This document shows positions 16,829-23,326 of a stretch of DNA of 46,592 bases, one piece after another (positions within the stretch are counted from its first letter, which is position 1; every line of letters begins with the position of its first letter). Origin of the DNA: Actinomycetota bacterium (lineage in GTDB: Bacteria > Actinomycetota > Thermoleophilia > Gaiellales > Gaiellaceae); assembly GCA_003152275.1 (NCBI GenBank), contig PLZU01000026.1, positions 1 to 46,592 of the forward strand. Direction: 5' to 3'. The notes below the pieces were generated by a model. The model was not told the DNA's origin, did no database searches, and saw only the letters and a program-made list of their open reading frames with translations. Made by a program: the position numbers and the translations under genes.

Positions 16829-17460
16829 GCGCGCAGGAACTGATAGGCGAGACCGCCGACCGCCGCGCCGAGCAACGGTGCCGCAATGTAGAGCCAGAGA
16901 GCGTGCAGATCGCCCGATACGAGCGCTGGGCCAAGCGAGCGTGCGGGGTTCATCGACGCGCCGGTGACCGGGCCACCGAACATCGCATCGAGGCCGACCG
17001 TACCGCCGACCGCGATCGCTGCGGCCTCGCCGACCGCACGCGTGTCGGTCGCCACGCTCATGATCACGAACATCAGAAAGAACGTCAGAACGACTTCCCA
17101 GAGGAACGCCTGCCCCTGAGAGCCTGCCGGCAAGGTCGCGCCGACATGCGCGCGATTGCCAAGTGAGCCGCGAAGAGTCGCGGCCGCGATCAGCGCGCCG
17201 GACACCTGAGCCGCCCAGTATCCGAGCAGCCGCGTCCAGGGAAAGTGGCGCGTGAGCGCAAACGCGAACGAGACAGCGGGGTTGAAGTGCGCACCCGAGA
17301 TGTGGCCGACGGCGTAAATCATGACCATGATCACGAGCCCGAACACGATCGCGACGCCGACGTGACCGAGCTGGTGCGTCTTCTCGTCGACCATGATCGC
17401 GCCGGCGCCCGCGAACACGAGCGTGAACGTGCCGATCAGTTCGGCCACGAGCGCGCGCAC
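16825..17460 (-). CDS. aqpS: Aquaglyceroporin of the ars operon (AqpS type)
   Basis: Six-helix MIP channel, 211 residues, NPA boxes at 60-62 (HFNPAV) and 171-173 (SMNPARSLGPAL). Being between arsR and arsC, translated from overlapping codons on both sides, it most likely conducts arsenite out of the cell down its gradient, as shown for AqpS in the Sinorhizobium meliloti arsR-aqpS-arsC-arsH operon; no ArsB or Acr3 pump gene is nearby. GTG 17460 is chosen because it shares one base with the arsR stop (TAGTG); a longer frame to 17505 would overlap arsR. It differs from the other MIP protein of the window in lacking the hydrophilic N-terminal tail. Confidence 0.93.
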   Translation of the reverse strand: MRALVAELIGTFTLVFAGAGAIMVDEKTHQLGHVGVAIVFGLVIMVMIYAVGHISGAHFNPAVSFAFALTRHFPWTRLLGYWAAQVSGALIAAATLRGSLGNRAHVGATLPAGSQGQAFLWEVVLTFFLMFVIMSVATDTRAVGEAAAIAVGGTVGLDAMFGGPVTGASMNPARSLGPALVSGDLHALWLYIAAPLLGAAVGGLAYQFLRA

Positions 17461-17774
17461 TAACAGCAGCCTTCGAAGTCGACGAGTGATGCGAGACGCG
17501 AGCACGCAACGGGATCAATCGAGAAGAAGCTCCACTTGCCGCGCTCCTCGCGCCGAAGGAGACCCGCCTCGACGAGCTTGCGTAGATGATGCGAGACCGT
17601 CGGTTGCGCCAGCCCGAGGACGTCGACGAGGTCGCAGACGCACACCGGCTCGCCCGAGCTCGCGAGCACGTTGACGATCCGAACGCGGGTCGGGTCCCCG
17701 AGCGCGCGGAAGAGCGCGGCGCTGGCTTCGGCATCGCGTCGAGAGAGCGCCGCCGAGGCAATCGAGACGGGCAT
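17460..17774 (-). CDS. arsR: ArsR/SmtB-family arsenic-responsive repressor
   Basis: 104-residue winged-helix repressor. FRALGDPTRVRIVNVL opens the DNA-binding domain, and LAQPTVSHHLRKL is the recognition helix. The metalloid site in helix 3 is PVCVCDL (Cys45, Cys47), the classical As(III)/Sb(III) motif of ArsR; further cysteines occur at 91, 103 and 104, the last two ending the protein, which may complete a three-coordinate site. ATG 17774 is the start; the longer open frame into phoR is spurious. A perfect palindrome begins one base upstream of the ATG, so the gene is almost certainly autoregulated. Its stop overlaps the aqpS start. Confidence 0.95.
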   Translation of the reverse strand: MPVSIASAALSRRDAEASAALFRALGDPTRVRIVNVLASSGEPVCVCDLVDVLGLAQPTVSHHLRKLVEAGLLRREERGKWSFFSIDPVACSRLASLVDFEGCC

Positions 17775-17775
17775 G

Positions 17776-17799
17776 TCAAATCGAAGTATGACGATTTGA
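17776..17799. promoter_or_regulatory. ArsR operator palindrome
   Basis: Perfect 8-bp arms TCAAATCG (17776-17783) and CGATTTGA (17792-17799) separated by 8 nt. On the minus strand the spacer contains CATACT, a good -10 element, about 10 nt before the arsR ATG. ArsR bound here would cover the -10, and the transcript would be nearly leaderless. It fits the ATCAA/TTGAT pattern of known ArsR sites. Confidence 0.85.
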
Positions 17800-17806
17800 C
17801 GCGTCG

Positions 17807-18688
17807 TCAGGCCGGAAAACGGCAGACGATCTCGAGCCCCCGACCGGGCCCACCGTGCGCCTCGACCGAGCCGCCCGCCGAGGTGATCACATGCTTCACG
17901 ATCGCGAGGCCGAGCCCGGTGCCGCGCGACGTGCGTGACGCATCGGCGCGGTAGAAGCGCTCGAACAAGCGGTCGAGGTCCTGCGAGGCCGCGCCGGCGC
18001 CGTCGTCCGACACGGTCAGGCGAGGTGCAACGCCCTCGTTCGTGATGCTGATGCGGCACGTGCTGCCCGGTCCCGCGTACCGGATCGCGTTGGCGACGAG
18101 ATTCTCGACGACCACGCGCAGCATGCGGGGCCGCAGCGGCAGCTCGATCTCGGCGCCGCCGGACACTTCGAGTGCGACCTCTGCGTGCGCAGCGCGATCG
18201 GCATACGCGGCGGCGATCTCCTCGAGGACAGGCAGCGCGCGGGTACGTCCGAGCGAGACCACCTCGCGCCCCGTTTCGAGCTCGCCGAGGAAGAGGACGT
18301 CATCGATCAGGTCGCGCGTCGCCTCGATCTCCTGCCGAGCCTGCTCCACGAGCTCGCCGACGTCGGCGCCCGGAAGCGTCGCGGTCTCGAGCAGAACGAG
18401 CAGACGGGCGAGGGGGGTGCGGAGCTCGTGCGAAACCGCCGCGGTGAATCCCGCGCGCAGCTCCTGATAGGCGGAGAGCTCGGGCAGGTCGCCGACGAAG
18501 AGCACGAGCGTGCCGCCGACGTCCTCCCCGACCCGCCGGCCCTGTACGGCCTCCCCCAGGGCAGCGACGGCGGCCGGGCTCGCCGCGACCAGCCGCCGCT
18601 CGCTGTCGAGCACGATGACCGGCTCTGCGAGAGAGGCCACGAGCGCCTGGACGCGCTCCTCGTCGGTTACCACCCCTTCACCACCCAT
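17807..18688 (-). CDS. phoR: PhoR-like sensor histidine kinase, soluble
   Basis: Likely partner kinase of PhoB. A PAS-like segment (VIVLDSERRLVAAS) occupies about 20-75, then the phosphoacceptor His87 in AAVSHELRTPLARLL, and the ATPase domain with N-box ENLVANAIRYAG, DDGAG and GTGLGLAIVKH. 293 residues. I see no membrane helix anywhere, whereas PhoR proteins usually carry one or two. The start is uncertain: ATG 18688 lies inside the Pho repeat array, and GTG 18673 would free most of it. phoR and phoB are divergent rather than in one operon. The arsR gene follows on the same strand after 32 bp. Confidence 0.88.
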   Translation of the reverse strand: MGGEGVVTDEERVQALVASLAEPVIVLDSERRLVAASPAAVAALGEAVQGRRVGEDVGGTLVLFVGDLPELSAYQELRAGFTAAVSHELRTPLARLLVLLETATLPGADVGELVEQARQEIEATRDLIDDVLFLGELETGREVVSLGRTRALPVLEEIAAAYADRAAHAEVALEVSGGAEIELPLRPRMLRVVVENLVANAIRYAGPGSTCRISITNEGVAPRLTVSDDGAGAASQDLDRLFERFYRADASRTSRGTGLGLAIVKHVITSAGGSVEAHGGPGRGLEIVCRFPA

Positions 18689-18709
18689 TCACCTTCCATC
18701 GACCCGTGG
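18666..18709 (+). promoter_or_regulatory. Pho box array and promoter of phoB
   Basis: Units of 11 nt begin with GTTACC (18666), TTCACC (18677), TTCACC (18688) and a weaker TCGACC (18699). GATAAT (18726-18731), a strong -10, follows after 16 nt, the same spacing as at pstS; transcription would start about at the phoB ATG (18739). The array also covers the phoR start region, so PhoB probably controls its own gene and possibly phoR. Confidence 0.8.
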
Positions 18710-18738
18710 ACGCCCGTCCCGGCTCGATAATGACACCG

Positions 18739-19437
18739 ATGCCGAAAGTGCTGATCGTCGAGGACGACGAGGTAATCGCGCAGGGCATGGCGCGCCATCT
18801 CGGCGCTGCCGGCTTCGACGCGGTCTGGGTCGGAAACGGCGACCAGGGGCTCGCGCGTCTCCGCTACGAAAAACCGGACGCCTGCGTACTCGATCTGATG
18901 CTGCCCGGTCTCGACGGCTGGAAGCTGATCGAAACGGTGCGCGCCGAGGGGATCGGCACGCCGATCATCGTCGTCTCTGCGCGCGGGACCGAGCACGACC
19001 GTATTCACGCGCTCGAGATCGGCGCCGACGACTACCTCGTGAAGCCCTTCTCGATGAAGGAGCTCGTCGCGCGCGTGCGAGCAGCAGCGCGCCGCGGCAT
19101 CCGGCGCGACGAGGCCCCGCGGGGCGAGCCGATCGAGATCGAGGAGCTCAGAATCGACCCGCGCGAGGTACAGGCGTACGTCGACGGCGAGAGCGCAAGG
19201 TTGACGCCAACCGAATTTCGGCTGCTCTATCAGCTCGCACTAGACACTGGGCGCGTTTCGACCCGCGACGAGCTTCTGCAAAAGCTGTGGGGTCGGCGCG
19301 AGTCACATCGCGACCGCACTGTCGATGTCTTCGTGCGGCGCCTCCGCGAGAAGATCGACCGGCCTGCGTCGCGCCATACGTTCATCCAGACGCGCTACGG
19401 CGTCGGCTACAAGCTCGAAGCCGTTCCGAAAAGGTAG
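18739..19437 (+). CDS. phoB: Phosphate regulon response regulator PhoB (OmpR family)
   Basis: 232 residues. The receiver domain has the acidic pocket (VEDDE), phosphoacceptor Asp52 in VLDLMLPGLDGW, and Lys102 in YLVKPFS. The C-terminal OmpR/PhoB winged helix has LTPTEFRLLYQLA, the recognition region ESHRDRTVDVFVRRLREKI and the wing RYGVGYKLE. ATG 18739 (MPKVLIVEDD) is favoured because a GATAAT -10 ends 7 nt upstream; ATG 18730 and GTG 18706 are open in frame. Assignment as PhoB rather than another OmpR-family regulator rests on the neighbours (pst, phoU, ppk1) and the 11-nt repeats upstream of those genes. Confidence 0.9.
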   Translation: MPKVLIVEDDEVIAQGMARHLGAAGFDAVWVGNGDQGLARLRYEKPDACVLDLMLPGLDGWKLIETVRAEGIGTPIIVVSARGTEHDRIHALEIGADDYLVKPFSMKELVARVRAAARRGIRRDEAPRGEPIEIEELRIDPREVQAYVDGESARLTPTEFRLLYQLALDTGRVSTRDELLQKLWGRRESHRDRTVDVFVRRLREKIDRPASRHTFIQTRYGVGYKLEAVPKR

Positions 19438-19443
19438 TACTGA

Positions 19444-19503
19444 CACGGGGACAGGTCTCTTCTCATGCGGACATGCCAGCGTGAGAAAGGACCTGTCCCC
19501 GTG
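19444..19503. repeat. Long inverted repeat downstream of phoB (REP-like)
   Basis: Two 22-nt arms (19444-19465 and 19482-19503) are inverted copies differing at one or two positions, around a 16-nt loop. The arms carry CGGGGACAGGTC, a sequence typical of REP-type palindromes mobilised by Y1 transposases (RAYT) in many environmental genomes. It begins 6 nt after the phoB stop and could serve as its terminator. No transposase is present in the window. Confidence 0.7.
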
Positions 19504-19567
19504 ACGTTACTCAGAGTTCACCACTTCGACGCCCACGCGCGGGGCTGCGAACCGCAGCATTCGAGGC

Positions 19568-20422
19568 ATGCAGTTCGCCGTCGTCGCCCACCGGACGAGC
19601 GAGACGAACGATGCGCTCGCCGGCGCCGCAGCCTCGCTCGGTCTGCCGGCATCCGTGCTGTCCCCGCGCGATGCGCTCCGAACCCTTGAGCCCGGAGACA
19701 TCGCGCTGGGACGGCTCGACGTCCGAGAAGAGCTCGACGGCGTCGAGCGCGGAACGGAGGAGCTCGAGCAGCTCGCAGTGATGGAGGTCGTGCTGCTCAA
19801 TCCTCCGTCCGCACTCGTCGCTGCTCACGACAAGCTGCTGACGGCGCGCGTCCTGCGCCGCGCGGGTGTGCCACATCCGCGGACGTGGTTGATCGCGGAA
19901 GGCGCGCCATCGCCCGCGCCTGAGCTGCCCGTCGTGTTGAAGCCGCGCTTCGGCAGCTGGGGTCGCGACGTCGTGCTTTGCCCGACCGCCGACAAGCTCG
20001 ACCGTGAGCTCGCGCGCTTCGCGCAACGACCCTGGTTTCCGGCTTACGGAGTGCTCGCGCAAGAGCTCGTCCCGCCGCTCGGCTGGGATCTCCGCGTCGT
20101 CGTCTCAGGCGGCCGGGTCGTCGGGGCTGCCCGCCGCTATGCGGCGCCAGGCGAATGGAGGACGAATGTCGCACTCGGTGGACGCATCGAGCCTGCCGCA
20201 CCATCACAGCTCGCCCGGAGCCTCGCTCTCGAGGCGGCCGCGGCAATCCGCGGGGATCTCGTCGGCGTCGATCTCCTCCCGCTGGGAGGCGGCTTCGTCG
20301 TCTCCGAGGTGAACGGGGCTGTCGACTTCAGACGCACGTATGCGCTCGGCCCGGGAAACGTCTTCCGCAACGCCGTGCACGAGCTCGTGCGCGTCGCGCA
20401 GCTGCGCCGCGCGGCGGCCTAG
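19568..20422 (+). CDS. ATP-grasp ligase, RimK/LysX-like
   Basis: 284 residues. RimK-family ATP-grasp ligases join an amino acid (often Glu) to a carboxylate. Seen: NPPSALVAAHDKLLTARVLRRAGVPHP (start of the ATP-grasp fold, given here by its key NPP and HDK), VVLKPRFGSWGRDV (phosphate-binding Lys and Gly-rich loop), AQELVPPLGWDLRVVV (hinge acidic residue) and the metal-binding end GGGFVVSEVNGAVDFR. The substrate cannot be told; LysX, RimK, MptN and CofF-type enzymes share these motifs. It stands alone after the REP-like hairpin and converges on the small gene at 20419. Confidence 0.82.
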   Translation: MQFAVVAHRTSETNDALAGAAASLGLPASVLSPRDALRTLEPGDIALGRLDVREELDGVERGTEELEQLAVMEVVLLNPPSALVAAHDKLLTARVLRRAGVPHPRTWLIAEGAPSPAPELPVVLKPRFGSWGRDVVLCPTADKLDRELARFAQRPWFPAYGVLAQELVPPLGWDLRVVVSGGRVVGAARRYAAPGEWRTNVALGGRIEPAAPSQLARSLALEAAAAIRGDLVGVDLLPLGGGFVVSEVNGAVDFRRTYALGPGNVFRNAVHELVRVAQLRRAAA

Positions 20423-20715
20423 TCCTCGAGCGCCTCCGGGACGAGCCCGGTCTCGACCTGCCGGTGCCCGTCGGCCTCGTAGACGACATCGACCGTTTCG
20501 TGCTTGCGGTACGAGCCGGCGATTCCGAGCCACATCCCCGCCCACCGCCAGAAGCCGAGCCGCCCCTCCTGCTCAATCGGGCGCGGGAAGACGAGCATGC
20601 GACCAACGACCTCGTAATCGGCGCCACGAGCCTGCCGCAGCCCGCCGACGTACACCTCGAAGTCATTCGGCACGTGAGCGGGCAGGTCTACACGCGAGCG
20701 CGAGGGCACCTCCAT
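20419..20715 (-). CDS. Small conserved-looking protein facing ctaC
   Basis: 98 residues from ATG 20715. Begins MEVPSRSRVDLPAHVPNDF, has the beta-rich EVYVGGLRQARGADYEV and an amphipathic, Trp-rich WRWAGMWLGIAGSYR segment that may lie on a membrane. A frame running on upstream to 21756 is a shadow of ctaC/ctaD. The start codon faces that of ctaC with only 3 bp between, so the promoters must lie in each other's coding sequence. No family recognised; a role with the oxidase is only suggested by position. Confidence 0.65.
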   Translation of the reverse strand: MEVPSRSRVDLPAHVPNDFEVYVGGLRQARGADYEVVGRMLVFPRPIEQEGRLGFWRWAGMWLGIAGSYRKHETVDVVYEADGHRQVETGLVPEALED

Positions 20716-20718
20716 AGA

Positions 20719-21696
20719 ATGCCCGTTCGGGTGCGGAGGAAGCTCGCGTTTGCCGTCGTCGTGGTATTGACCGTCCTGGCAACGGCTGGGATCGCGGCGG
20801 CCGCGAACGGCGGCTTCACGCCGGAGTTCGCGCACTCGCCGAACGCGCATCGGATCAATACCGCTTACTGGATCGTCCTCGTGTTCACGTCGGTGATCTT
20901 CGTCATCGTCGAAGGCGCACTGGTGGTCTTCATCTGGAAGTACCGCCGCCGTGGCCGTCCGCGCACGGCCGAAGGCAGCCAGGTGCACGGCAACACGAGG
21001 CTCGAGGTGATCTGGACCGTGATCCCCGTGGTCATCCTCGCCGTGATCGGGATCGTCGTCTTTTACGAGCTGCCTGGCATCTCGAACGCGCCGGCTGCAG
21101 CCAACCCGATACGCATCACCGTCGAGGGCCACCAGTTCTACTGGCAGTTCGACTACCCGAACGGATCTCGCTCGATCAACGACCTGCACGTGCCGGTCGA
21201 CCAAGTCGTCCTGCTCACCGTCAAGTCGTACGACGTCGTGCACAGCTGGTGGATCCCGCAGCTTGGCGGCAAGATCCAGGCGATCCCGGGCCGGACGAAC
21301 CACACCTGGTTCAAGGCCGACCGCGCCGGCACGTACTACGGGCAGTGCGCCGAGTTCTGCGGGCTCTACCACGAAGCGATGCGCGCGCGCGTGATCGCGT
21401 CGACGGACGCCGACTACCGCACATACGTCAGCTCGACGGCGGCAAGCGAGCTCGGGCGCGCCGAGTTTCAGGGAGCCTGCGCCACGTGCCATGGGATGCA
21501 AGGTCAGGGCGGTTACGGCCCGAACCTGGCGCACGACCCGCTGCTCATTCAGCCGTCGGGTCTCGCCAACATCGTCCGCAACGGAGGCGTCAAAATGCCT
21601 CCCGTCGGCGACAGCTGGACGAAGGCGCAGATGACCGCGCTGCTCCAGTATGCGAAGTCGCAGATCTACAAGGGAGCGAGCACGAGTGGCGGTTAG
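20719..21696 (+). CDS. ctaC: Cytochrome c oxidase subunit II with fused cytochrome c (caa3 type)
   Basis: 325 residues. A signal/anchor segment (FAVVVVLTVLATAGIAAA), then two membrane helices (about 49-73 and 99-117), the periplasmic CuA cupredoxin domain with ligands His175, Cys210, Glu212, Cys214, His218 and Met221 (GQCAEFCGLYHEAM), and a C-terminal cytochrome c domain with the heme site CATCH (254-258) and a distal Met in GGVKMPPVG. The fused heme domain means electrons come straight from soluble or membrane carriers without a separate cytochrome c. ATG 20719 is the first plausible start. It overlaps ctaD by 11 bp. Confidence 0.95.
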   Translation: MPVRVRRKLAFAVVVVLTVLATAGIAAAANGGFTPEFAHSPNAHRINTAYWIVLVFTSVIFVIVEGALVVFIWKYRRRGRPRTAEGSQVHGNTRLEVIWTVIPVVILAVIGIVVFYELPGISNAPAAANPIRITVEGHQFYWQFDYPNGSRSINDLHVPVDQVVLLTVKSYDVVHSWWIPQLGGKIQAIPGRTNHTWFKADRAGTYYGQCAEFCGLYHEAMRARVIASTDADYRTYVSSTAASELGRAEFQGACATCHGMQGQGGYGPNLAHDPLLIQPSGLANIVRNGGVKMPPVGDSWTKAQMTALLQYAKSQIYKGASTSGG

Positions 21697-23326
21697 ATCC
21701 GACGCTGTGTATCCGGCGACGTGGAAGAGCGGCAGGGTTGCGAGTTGGCTCGTCACGCTCGATCACAAGCGCATCGGGATCATGTACATCTGCACCGCGC
21801 TCGTGTTCTTCTGCGGCGGGGGCATCGCTGCACTGCTGATGCGCGCCCAGCTCGCGACGCCGAACGAGACGCTCCTGACGAAGAACTCGTACAACGAGGT
21901 GATGACGTTCCACGGAACGACGATGATCTTCCTCGTCGTCGTGCCGATCCTCGCCGGCTTTGCCAACTTCCTCGTCCCGCTGATGATCGGCGCACGCGAC
22001 ATGGCGTTCCCGCGCCTCAACGCGTTCTCGTACTGGATGTTCCTGCTCGGCGGCATCGTGCTCTACGGCGCGTGGTTTGCCTCCGGCGGTGCGCCGCGCG
22101 CCGGCTGGTGGTCGTATCCGCCGCTGTCGGAGAACCAGTTCAGCCCCGGCCACGGCCAGGACTACTGGATCCTCGCACTGCACATCCTCACGATCTCTTC
22201 GCTTACCGGCGCGATCAACTTCCTCGTAACGATCATCAACATGCGCGCGCGCGGGATGACGTGGATGCGCATGCCGCTCTTCATCTGGGCGATCATCACG
22301 TACTCGGTCCTGCTCGTCGTCGCCCTGCCGGCGTTGTCGGCAGGCCTGACGATGCTCCTCCTCGACCGTCGAGGGCTGACGCACTTCTTCTTACCGGCAC
22401 AGGGCGGGAGCCAGGTGCTCTACCAGCACGTCTTCTGGTTCTTCGGGCACCCAGAGGTCTACATCATGGTGCTGCCGGTCTTCGGGATGATCTCGGAGAT
22501 CCTGCCGGTCTTCTCGCGCAAGCCGATCTTCGGTTACAAGGCCATCGCATTCTCAACGCTCGCGATCGCCTTCTTCTCGCTGCTCGTCTGGGCGCACCAC
22601 ATGTTCACGACCGGACTGCCCGTCGGCCTCGACTCGTTCTTCATGATCTCGTCGATGGTGATCGCCGTGCCGACGGGGATCAAGATCTTCAACTGGATCG
22701 CCACGATGTGGCGCGGCAACCTCATCTTCGACACACCGCTGCTCTGGGCCGTCGGCTTCATCGCGCTCTTCACAATGGGTGGCCTGTCCGGCATCTTCCT
22801 CGCCGCGTTCCCGATCGATTGGCAGGTGAACGACACCTACTACGTCGTCGCCCACTTCCACTACGTGCTGTTCGGCGGCTCGATGTTCGGCGTATTCGGC
22901 GGGCTGTACTACTGGTGGCCGAAGATGTTCGGCCGGCTCCTCGACGAGCGGCTCGGCAAGTGGCATTTCTGGCTGACGCTCGTCGGCTTCAACCTCACCT
23001 TCCTGCCGCAGCACATGCTGGGGCTCCTTGGAATGCCGCGCCGCATCTACACGTATAGCCACGGCGGGCTCTGGGAGACGTACAACCTCATCTCGACGAT
23101 CGGCTCCGGGATCATGCTCATCGGCATGCTCGTGTTCGCCGCGAACATCTACCGGACCCAGATCCTGCGCCTGGGCAAGCGGGCACCGAACGACCCGTGG
23201 GTCGGTGACACGCTCGAGTGGTACACGACCTCGCCGCCGCCGCCCGAGAACTTCGACACGGTGCCTTACGTGACGAGCGCGCGGCCGCTGCGTGATCTGC
23301 GCCGCCACCTCGCGGAGGAAACGTGA
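21686..23326 (+). CDS. ctaD: Cytochrome c oxidase subunit I
   Basis: Heme-copper oxidase catalytic subunit, 546 residues and about 12 helices. Ligands: heme a His76 (MTFHGTTM) and His392 (HFHYV), heme a3 His390, CuB His255 cross-linked to Tyr259 (GHPEVY), and CuB His304-His305 (WAHHMFTTG). The start is GTG 21686 with AGGGAG upstream, overlapping ctaC; an earlier frame extension is not needed. Subunit III is not found nearby, so it must lie elsewhere or be dispensable. The stop overlaps ctaB (GTGA). Confidence 0.97.
   Translation: MAVRSDAVYPATWKSGRVASWLVTLDHKRIGIMYICTALVFFCGGGIAALLMRAQLATPNETLLTKNSYNEVMTFHGTTMIFLVVVPILAGFANFLVPLMIGARDMAFPRLNAFSYWMFLLGGIVLYGAWFASGGAPRAGWWSYPPLSENQFSPGHGQDYWILALHILTISSLTGAINFLVTIINMRARGMTWMRMPLFIWAIITYSVLLVVALPALSAGLTMLLLDRRGLTHFFLPAQGGSQVLYQHVFWFFGHPEVYIMVLPVFGMISEILPVFSRKPIFGYKAIAFSTLAIAFFSLLVWAHHMFTTGLPVGLDSFFMISSMVIAVPTGIKIFNWIATMWRGNLIFDTPLLWAVGFIALFTMGGLSGIFLAAFPIDWQVNDTYYVVAHFHYVLFGGSMFGVFGGLYYWWPKMFGRLLDERLGKWHFWLTLVGFNLTFLPQHMLGLLGMPRRIYTYSHGGLWETYNLISTIGSGIMLIGMLVFAANIYRTQILRLGKRAPNDPWVGDTLEWYTTSPPPPENFDTVPYVTSARPLRDLRRHLAEET

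Noticed and set aside
16829..17779. N-terminal extension of arsC by about 317 residues
   Set aside because: Composition is shadow-like, and it covers aqpS and arsR in another frame; ArsC starts directly before its CX5R loop.
20419..21756. 445-residue open frame on the minus strand
   Set aside because: Most of it mirrors ctaC and the start of ctaD; only the last 98 residues (from 20715) have independent composition, so only those were kept.
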